Below, in pieces: positions 31,812 through 37,090 of a stretch of 37,090 bases of DNA. Under the pieces are notes generated by a model. That model was not told where the DNA came from. It saw nothing but the letters and a program-made list of their open reading frames with translations, and ran no database searches. This stretch comes from JALTBU01 sp964410645 (lineage in GTDB: Bacteria > Campylobacterota > Campylobacteria > Campylobacterales > Nautiliaceae). The position numbers and the translations under genes are program-made. The stretch is taken from NCBI GenBank assembly GCA_964410645.1, contig CAYPHV010000011.1, positions 1 through 37,090 on the forward strand, given 5' to 3'. Position 1 is the first letter of the stretch. Each line of letters begins with the position of its first letter.

Positions 31812-31812
31812 T

Positions 31813-32928
31813 TTATTCTCCTTTTAATAATTGATTTATATCTTTTTTTTGCATAATAGGAATATGCGCCAAAAGAATATTTTCTTTTATATGGTTTGGG
31901 TTTATTGAACCGAAAACCGTACTAAGCGCACCGTTGGATCTTGCAAACTGAAGTGCCGTTAAAATATCGCTTAAATTTAGAGTGTATGTTAATTTTTTTA
32001 TTTTTTCATTAAATTTTCTTTTAAATAAATTCATTTGTAAAAGTGGTGATGAATTTATTATATATATTCCATAACTTTTGGCAGCCTGAAACAATGTATA
32101 ATATTTTCCGTCTTTGCCCAATTGATTTACATAATTAAGCATATGCGGTTTTGCAAGATTAAAAGGAGTTTGAATATATTTAAAATGATGATCTTTTTTT
32201 ATGCTTTTTGCAATATCTGTCATTTCTTTTAAACTTAGATATTCCGGATGATTTTCTTCATATAAAAATGCGTTCCAAGAGGCAATTCCATAATATCTGA
32301 TTTTCTTTTTTTCTACCATTTCTTCAAAAAATTCAAAAGCTTTTTTAATTTTTTCAATAACAGTTTCTTTTTTTATATAGCCTAATTCTGTTTCCGGATT
32401 GTGCAAAAAGAAAATATCTATTGTGTCAAGATTCAGATTTTTTAAAGAATTATTCAAGCTCCATTCCAGGAATTTTGGATTCATACAGTGTTGATCAGCG
32501 ATAATTTCTTCTTTTTTTGCCAGACCGGTTTTTATTATTTTTTTATCTATCCATTCATACGGATTTTTAGGAAAAGGAAATTCCAACGGAATAAATCCGG
32601 CTTTTGAAGAAACAATAAAATTTTCTCTTGAGATTTCTTTTTTTTTCATCATTTCATATAAAGCTTTACCTATTTCTTTTTCACTTTCCTGATATCGATA
32701 CACGCTTGCTGTGTCTATAAAATTAATGCCGTTTTTTAACGCCGTTTTGGTGGATTCGTAAAAATTTACCTGTTTGAGATAATTTTCTTCCCTGTAAGGC
32801 TCTTTTCTAAAACTTCCAAGTCCCAATGACGAAATAAAAAAATCGCCGTTAAAATTGTAAAAATCTTTTAAATATTTAGGAAACTTTTTAATATAAGAAA
32901 AAGTTCCTTCCACAGTTGCAAAGCCCAT
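31813..32928 (-). CDS. Aldo/keto reductase, probably nif-regulated
   Basis: A 371-residue NAD(P)H-dependent oxidoreductase of the aldo/keto reductase superfamily. The catalytic tetrad can be placed: Asp72 and Tyr77 in D-T-A-S-V-Y, Lys109 in S-S-K-A-G-F, and His176 in F-F-L-H-N-P. An N-terminal extension of about 30 residues precedes the first barrel strand. The substrate cannot be read from the sequence. It is the first gene of a two-gene unit with a fumarate-reductase-like flavoprotein, and a sigma-54-type promoter matching those of nifB and nifH lies 42 bases before it, so it is probably expressed during nitrogen fixation. I know of no established role for such a protein there. Confidence 0.88.
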   Translation of the reverse strand: MGFATVEGTFSYIKKFPKYLKDFYNFNGDFFISSLGLGSFRKEPYREENYLKQVNFYESTKTALKNGINFIDTASVYRYQESEKEIGKALYEMMKKKEISRENFIVSSKAGFIPLEFPFPKNPYEWIDKKIIKTGLAKKEEIIADQHCMNPKFLEWSLNNSLKNLNLDTIDIFFLHNPETELGYIKKETVIEKIKKAFEFFEEMVEKKKIRYYGIASWNAFLYEENHPEYLSLKEMTDIAKSIKKDHHFKYIQTPFNLAKPHMLNYVNQLGKDGKYYTLFQAAKSYGIYIINSSPLLQMNLFKRKFNEKIKKLTYTLNLSDILTALQFARSNGALSTVFGSINPNHIKENILLAHIPIMQKKDINQLLKGE

Positions 32929-32969
32929 CGTTTAACTACTCCTTTGTTTAATCAATATAATTGTAAATA

Positions 32970-32985
32970 TGCAATAATTGTTCTA
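32970..32985 (-). promoter_or_regulatory. Sigma-54-type promoter of the aldo/keto reductase-flavoprotein unit
   Basis: The minus strand reads TAGAACAATTATTGCA, with AG and GC ten bases apart, nearly identical to the nifB promoter. It lies 42 bases before the gene's ATG. Confidence 0.7.
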
Positions 32986-33045
32986 TCAAGAAAGATTAAA
33001 ACTTAACGTTTATAAAACAGGCTGTGTGGATTATACGAAATATGC

Positions 33046-33666
33046 TTATTTTTGTATATATTTGCGTGATTTTTTTAAAAACAGTTTCAGCGCTTTTGCT
33101 TCTTTCCATTTTATATCGTAATAAATGACTTTTTCAAGATAATATTTGGCCTCTTTGTAGGAAATACCTATTTGGTCAGCCCTTTTTTTAAGAATTGAAT
33201 AAGGTATTTTTTGCTTTTGCTTTAAAAATTCGTTTATTAGTTTTCCATATTCTTTAAAATGTTTGTTTGCGCAAAATGTTGCAAATACAAAAGGCATATG
33301 ATATTTTTTATACCACATTTCAGCCAGGTCAATACAATTTTTTTTATTGAACGCCTTGTCTCCGATGACCACTTTCCCTTTGACGTTTAAAACTTTGGCC
33401 AGCATATTTGATGTTGCACTTTCAAAATCTTCGCCTTCGCCTTTGCAGACTAAAACTGTCTGGACTTTTTTATTTGCCACGATTCCTGCGGGAAAACATT
33501 TTTTGCCTTTTGATTTTATAGAGGATATAAAAGCGGCTTCAATTTCTTTTTTTTCAAACATTTTATTTATTTTGCTCGGATAACTTTGTTTGACTTTTAT
33601 CCCTTTTTTCTTCAAAAATTGGTAAAATGGTAAAAGATTTAAATAATTAATGTGGCCTATTTTCAT
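33046..33666 (-). CDS. mqnA: Chorismate dehydratase MqnA-like (futalosine pathway)
   Basis: A 206-residue protein from the ATG at 33666, which has AAAGG before it; upstream in-frame codons run into moaD and are not family sequence. The opening K-I-G-H-I-N-Y-L-N-L-L-P-F-Y is the MqnA signature, and the S-S-I-K-S-K and N-K-K-N-C-I-D-L-A-E-M-W segments fit the periplasmic-binding-like fold. MqnA dehydrates chorismate to 3-enolpyruvylbenzoate, the first step of menaquinone synthesis via futalosine, the usual route in Campylobacterota. It is shorter than many MqnA proteins, so related MqnA/MqnD-family proteins remain possible. It is divergent from moaD with only 37 bases between the starts. Confidence 0.75.
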   Translation of the reverse strand: MKIGHINYLNLLPFYQFLKKKGIKVKQSYPSKINKMFEKKEIEAAFISSIKSKGKKCFPAGIVANKKVQTVLVCKGEGEDFESATSNMLAKVLNVKGKVVIGDKAFNKKNCIDLAEMWYKKYHMPFVFATFCANKHFKEYGKLINEFLKQKQKIPYSILKKRADQIGISYKEAKYYLEKVIYYDIKWKEAKALKLFLKKSRKYIQK

Positions 33667-33703
33667 AAATAACCTTTTTGGAATTTTAGCACAAAGGAAA
33701 CAA

Positions 33704-33925
33704 ATGGTAACAGTAGAATTTTTAGGACCTATTGACAAAAAAGCCATAGAAGTGGAAGTAAACAGTTTAAAAGAGTTAAAAGAGGTGCTGGGTAAAGATG
33801 AAAGTTTAAAAAAATGGCTTGGAAATTCGGCAGTGGCTGTAAATGATAAATTAATAAGCTCTCTTGAAACAGAATTAAAAAACGGCGATAAAGTATCTCT
33901 TTTACCGCCTGTTTGCGGGGGATAA
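33704..33925 (+). CDS. moaD: Molybdopterin synthase sulfur carrier subunit MoaD
   Basis: A 73-residue ubiquitin-like protein from the ATG at 33704 with AAAGG seven bases before it. It ends in P-P-V-C-G-G, the double-glycine tail that carries the thiocarboxylate. It donates sulfur to MoaE to make molybdopterin from precursor Z. The beta-grasp pattern V-T-V-E-F-L-G... V-A-V-N-D-K... G-D-K-V-S-L-L-P-P is complete. It opens moaD-moaE-moeA, which serves molybdenum enzymes other than nitrogenase, such as formate dehydrogenase or nitrate reductase. Confidence 0.9.
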   Translation: MVTVEFLGPIDKKAIEVEVNSLKELKEVLGKDESLKKWLGNSAVAVNDKLISSLETELKNGDKVSLLPPVCGG

Positions 33926-33967
33926 TTTAGCTATTAATTTGCAAAAAACTATATGAAAGGTAAGATT

Positions 33968-34399
33968 ATGGTTGAGGTTTTTAAAGGCGGCGTTCCTGTA
34001 ATGGAAACGCTTGAGAGATGGTATAAAGAATTTAAGTTTGAAGGTTTTGGAGCAATGATTCCTTTTATCGGAATTGTAAGATCCGATGACGGAATCGACG
34101 GGCTTAGTTTTGATTTATATTTTCCAATGCTGAACCCCTGGTTTGACAAATGGCAGAATTTAAGCGATGCAAAAATAGTAATGGCTCATAGTGTAGGCGA
34201 TGTAATGGTAGGAGAGACCAGTTTTTTATGCGCTGTTTTTACAAAACACAGGCATGAGGGGTTTAAATATCTGGAAAAATTTGTAGAGGATTTTAAGGCA
34301 AACGCGCCTATATGGAAATACGATTTAAAAAACGGAAAAAGAATTTTTGCTAAGGACAGAAGTAAAAAACTTCCAAATGCCGGAATACTAAAAAGTTAA
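33968..34399 (+). CDS. moaE: Molybdopterin synthase catalytic subunit MoaE
   Basis: A 143-residue protein, counting from the ATG at 33968 with AAAGG seven bases before it (an ATG at 33953 lies upstream of that site). The C-terminal core T-K-H-R-H-E-G-F and A-P-I-W-K-Y-D match MoaE, including the catalytic lysine in the second segment; F-I-G-I-V-R lies near the N-terminus. MoaE binds the MoaD tail and inserts the dithiolene sulfurs of molybdopterin. It follows moaD directly, and moeA starts 11 bases later. Confidence 0.9.
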   Translation: MVEVFKGGVPVMETLERWYKEFKFEGFGAMIPFIGIVRSDDGIDGLSFDLYFPMLNPWFDKWQNLSDAKIVMAHSVGDVMVGETSFLCAVFTKHRHEGFKYLEKFVEDFKANAPIWKYDLKNGKRIFAKDRSKKLPNAGILKS

Positions 34400-34410
34400 A
34401 GGAGAAAAAA

Positions 34411-35601
34411 ATGGCTCATATCAGTTTTGATGAATCACAAAGAATTTTGAAAGAAAATCTGCCTTTTGTCAAAGAGAGCGAAAAGGTTTTTTTGGACAAT
34501 GCATTAAACAGGGTTTTAGCCGAAGATATTGTGGCTAAATATAATAATCCGTATATGCCTACTTCCGCTATGGACGGATATGCCATAAAATATGACGATA
34601 TAGAAAAAGAGATAAAAATAATAGGGCGTAATCCTGCCGGAAGTTTTGAATATGAGAAAATAAAAAACGGTGAGGCTGTTAAAACATTTACCGGCAGTTT
34701 TATGCCAAAAGGAAGCGATACCCTTGTGCCTATTGAAAATGTTGAGGTTAGAGGGAATAAACTAATTATTCAAAAAAAAGTAAATAAAGGTTTTTCAGTA
34801 AGGCCGGTAGGAGAAGATTTTAAAGAGGGCGAAGTTTTAATAAAAAAAGGAACATTAATAAAAGCCGGTGAAATCGGTGTTTTGGCAAGTCTTGGAAAAA
34901 GCTGTGTTTATGTGGTAAGAAAACCTGTTGTTTCTATAATTGCCACAGGGGAAGAAATAGCGGATATTGATGATGAGGTAAAATTAGCCCAAATTAGAAG
35001 CTCTAATAATTATACTCTGACGGCGCTGGCGAAAAGTCTGGGCTATGATGCCTATAATCTTGGAATTGTAGGGGATAAGAAAGACAAAATAAAAGAAAAA
35101 ATTTCAAATGCCCTTGAAATAAGTGATATTGTGGTTACCACAGGCGGAGTAAGTGTGGGGGATTTTGATTTTGTAAAAGAAGTAACCGGGGAATTTGATG
35201 TGATTATTTACGGAGTGAATATAAAACCGGGACAATGGATAATGGTTGCAAAAGCCGGCAAAAAATATATAGTTTCGCTTCCGGGATTTCCATACAGTTC
35301 GTTTGTTACGTTTCTTTTGTATGCTGTACCTTTGGCAGACGCATTTGAAAATAAAAAATCTCTCGAATTTTTAAATGCAACTTTAAGAAATGATTTTAAA
35401 AAAGTTTTTAAAAAAACACAGTTTGTGGCGGTAAATTTATCTTTTGAAAACGGGAAATATATTGCAGATACAATAGGTAAAAAAAGCGGCAGCAGTGCTA
35501 TTTTGACTAATCTTATAAACACAAAAGCTCTGATGTGGCTGGATGAGGGGCTTTATGAATTAAAAGCCGGAAGCGTTGTTAAAATAATTAAATTTTATTA
35601 A
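34411..35601 (+). CDS. moeA: Molybdopterin molybdenumtransferase MoeA
   Basis: A 396-residue enzyme that inserts molybdate into adenylylated molybdopterin. N-terminal D-N-A-L-N-R-V-L-A-E-D and S-A-M-D-G-Y-A open the protein. The molybdopterin-binding domain has T-T-G-G-V-S-V-G-D-F-D-F-V-K near 245-258, and L-P-G-F-P-Y-S-S replaces the common L-P-G-N-P. A C-terminal beta domain closes it. The start has AAAGGAG. It is the third gene of a moaD-moaE-moeA run, and nspC starts 12 bases later, so the run may continue. Confidence 0.94.
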   Translation: MAHISFDESQRILKENLPFVKESEKVFLDNALNRVLAEDIVAKYNNPYMPTSAMDGYAIKYDDIEKEIKIIGRNPAGSFEYEKIKNGEAVKTFTGSFMPKGSDTLVPIENVEVRGNKLIIQKKVNKGFSVRPVGEDFKEGEVLIKKGTLIKAGEIGVLASLGKSCVYVVRKPVVSIIATGEEIADIDDEVKLAQIRSSNNYTLTALAKSLGYDAYNLGIVGDKKDKIKEKISNALEISDIVVTTGGVSVGDFDFVKEVTGEFDVIIYGVNIKPGQWIMVAKAGKKYIVSLPGFPYSSFVTFLLYAVPLADAFENKKSLEFLNATLRNDFKKVFKKTQFVAVNLSFENGKYIADTIGKKSGSSAILTNLINTKALMWLDEGLYELKAGSVVKIIKFY

Positions 35602-35613
35602 AAAAGGATTTAT

Positions 35614-36726
35614 GTGATAAAAACTCCGGCTTATGTAATAGAAGAGGAAAAATTAGAAAATAACTTAAAAATACTTGATTATGTCCAAAAACAGGCCAAT
35701 TGTAAAATACTTGTAGCGCTGAAAGGATATGCCGCCTGGGCTACATTTGATTTATTGGAAAAATATTTAAGCGGAGCCAGCGCAAGCGGGCTTTGGGAGG
35801 CAAAACTCGGTAATATGAAACCTTGGGAAGTCCATACTTATTCTCCTGCATATAAAGAAGACGAAATAGATGAAATAGCCGATATTTCCCATACGGTTGT
35901 GTTTAATTCTTTTGATCAGCTTGAAAGATTTGAAACAAAAGTAAAAAATAAAGCTTTAATAGGACTTAGGGTAAATCCGGGTGTTTCAAGTGCTCCGGTT
36001 GCGATGTATGATCCATGCGCACCGTTTAGTCGTCTTGGTATTACAAAAGAAAATTTTAAAGCAGAGAAACTAAAAAATGTAAGCGGTCTTCATTTTCACG
36101 CGCTTTGCGAACAGCTTGACAGCGCGCTTGAAAGAACGCTTGAAGGGTTTGAAAAAAATTTCGGTGAATTTATTAAAGATATGGAATGGGTTAATTTCGG
36201 AGGAGGACACCATATTACAAGAAACGAATATAACGTGGAAAATTTAATAAAAATTATAAAAGAATTTAAAAACAGATATCCAAATATAAAAGATGTATAT
36301 CTCGAACCTGGCGAAGCCGTGGGGCTCAATGCCGGATATCTGGAATCTGAGGTTTTAGATATAATTGATAACAAAATGAAAATAGCAATTTTAGATACGT
36401 CCGCGGAAGCACATATGCCCGATATTCTGGCAATGCCTTACAGGCCGGAAGTCAGAAATGCCGGAAAACCGGGTGAAAAGAAATACACATACCGTTTAGG
36501 CGGAGGTACATGTTTAGCTGGGGATGTAATAGGGGATTACAGTTTTGACGCGCCTTTAAAAGTTGGGGACAGGGTTGTTTTTGAAGATATGGCGATTTAT
36601 ACCTATGTAAAAAATACGGCATTTAACGGAATAAAATTACCAAACATTGTAATAAAGAGAAAAGACGGAAGTTTTTTTGTAACAAGAGAATTTCATTATG
36701 AGGATTTCAAAGGCAGGCTCAGTTGA
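35614..36726 (+). CDS. nspC: Carboxynorspermidine/carboxyspermidine decarboxylase
   Basis: A 370-residue PLP enzyme of the alanine-racemase-fold decarboxylases, acting last in the carboxyspermidine route to spermidine or norspermidine used by Campylobacterota. The PLP lysine is Lys37 in V-A-L-K-G-Y-A. N-F-G-G-G-H-H-I-T-R binds the phosphate, and the Y-L-E-P-G-E-A-V-G and G-G-T-C-L-A-G-D segments complete the site across the dimer. The start is GTG with AAAAAGGA before it; an ATG two bases earlier is out of frame and closes at once. It follows moeA closely and may share its transcript. Confidence 0.94.
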   Translation: MIKTPAYVIEEEKLENNLKILDYVQKQANCKILVALKGYAAWATFDLLEKYLSGASASGLWEAKLGNMKPWEVHTYSPAYKEDEIDEIADISHTVVFNSFDQLERFETKVKNKALIGLRVNPGVSSAPVAMYDPCAPFSRLGITKENFKAEKLKNVSGLHFHALCEQLDSALERTLEGFEKNFGEFIKDMEWVNFGGGHHITRNEYNVENLIKIIKEFKNRYPNIKDVYLEPGEAVGLNAGYLESEVLDIIDNKMKIAILDTSAEAHMPDILAMPYRPEVRNAGKPGEKKYTYRLGGGTCLAGDVIGDYSFDAPLKVGDRVVFEDMAIYTYVKNTAFNGIKLPNIVIKRKDGSFFVTREFHYEDFKGRLS

Positions 36727-36779
36727 TTTTTTAATAAAAAATTAATATAATTATGTATAAAAAATAAAAAGGGGTATTT

Positions 36780-37090
36780 ATGAAAGAATTTAACAAAATT
36801 AAAAAAGATTTTACTTGGAAGGATATTTTTTTCTTTGATAAAATGATTACACCGGCTATTATAATTATAATTTACTGGCTGTCATTACTTGTGGTATTAA
36901 TATCAGGATTAAGAGAAATTTTTAGTGAATACGGAGATGTAGGTGCCGGAATAATAATTTTAATCTTTGGGCCTTTAGTTGTTAGAATTTATTGCGAATT
37001 ATTGATTGTTATTTTTAAAATAAATTCTAATCTTAAAAAACTTGTTGATTTAAAGGAAGATTCTGTAACTTCAGAAACTGAACAAGAATA
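36780..37090 (+). CDS. DUF4282 membrane protein (reaches window edge)
   Basis: From ATG 36780, with AAAAGGGG before it, 103 codons run to the last bases of the window, ending ...E-Q-E and then TA, so the stop is probably the next base. The F-F-F-D-K-M-I-T-P segment is followed by a helix (I-I-I-I-I-Y-W-L-S-L-L), a loop, a second helix with I-F-G-P-L-V-V-R-I-Y-C-E-L-L-I-V, then F-K-I-N-S-N-L. This matches the DUF4282 family of small two-helix membrane proteins. The function is unknown. It has its own AT-rich upstream region of 53 bases after nspC. Confidence 0.8.
   Translation, partial: MKEFNKIKKDFTWKDIFFFDKMITPAIIIIIYWLSLLVVLISGLREIFSEYGDVGAGIIILIFGPLVVRIYCELLIVIFKINSNLKKLVDLKEDSVTSETEQE

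Noticed and set aside
1..37090. CRISPR arrays, insertion sequences, prophage or rRNA genes
   Set aside because: No regularly spaced direct repeats, transposase-like frames, phage genes or rRNA segments were seen.

Overview
The window is AT-rich chromosomal DNA, uniformly low in G+C, with tightly packed genes. It reads as a member of the Campylobacterota. Supporting marks are a DUF4492-cydA-cydB set, a one-iron superoxide reductase, MqnA of the futalosine menaquinone route, the carboxynorspermidine decarboxylase NspC, and a housekeeping run rnhA-HDOD-rnc-aroC. A complete molybdenum nitrogenase cluster in this background points to an anaerobic or microaerophilic diazotroph, possibly Nautiliales such as Lebetimonas. 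That last placement is inference.

Left flank (1-9443): the tail of an antitoxin with its YafQ-family toxin; a four-gene tRNA operon (Gly-Cys-Leu-Ser, minus strand) with a good promoter; ATP-type PEP carboxykinase; a cytochrome bd operon bracketed by two small membrane proteins; superoxide reductase; then rnhA, an HDOD gene, rnc and aroC on the plus strand.

Nitrogen-fixation block (9448 to about 32930): five minus-strand units and two plus-strand genes. In order of position these are rpoN; nifE-nifN-nifX-DUF269-nifW-nifZ-fdx-fdx; nifH-ORF125-nifD-nifK; nifB-nifV-ORF92-LRR/GNAT; a SIR2-like gene divergent from nifB; two nif-type 4Fe-4S ferredoxins; an AspT/YidE-type transporter (probably sigma-70 driven); nifA; and an aldo/keto reductase followed by a fumarate-reductase-like flavoprotein. 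Seven matches to one sigma-54 promoter pattern, T(A/G)GAA(C/T)-N5-(A/T)TGCA with exactly ten bases between the -24 and -12 dinucleotides, lie before nifH, nifE, nifB, the SIR2-like gene, one ferredoxin, the aldo/keto reductase and rpoN. With nifA and rpoN both present, this looks like a self-contained regulon. NifH/D/K form the enzyme, NifB/E/N/X/V build FeMo-cofactor, NifW/Z help mature the MoFe protein, and the ferredoxins supply electrons or clusters.

The least explained members of this regulon are ORF125 between nifH and nifD, the LRR-acetyltransferase fusion, the small cysteine protein ORF92, the SIR2-like protein lacking its usual histidine, and the aldo/keto reductase-flavoprotein pair. 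No nifI/PII, draT/draG, nifU, nifS, nifM, nifT or nifQ is seen in this window.

Right flank (33046-37090): mqnA, divergent from moaD-moaE-moeA (molybdopterin synthesis), then nspC and a DUF4282 membrane protein that reaches the window edge. No gene-free stretch exceeds 300 bases.
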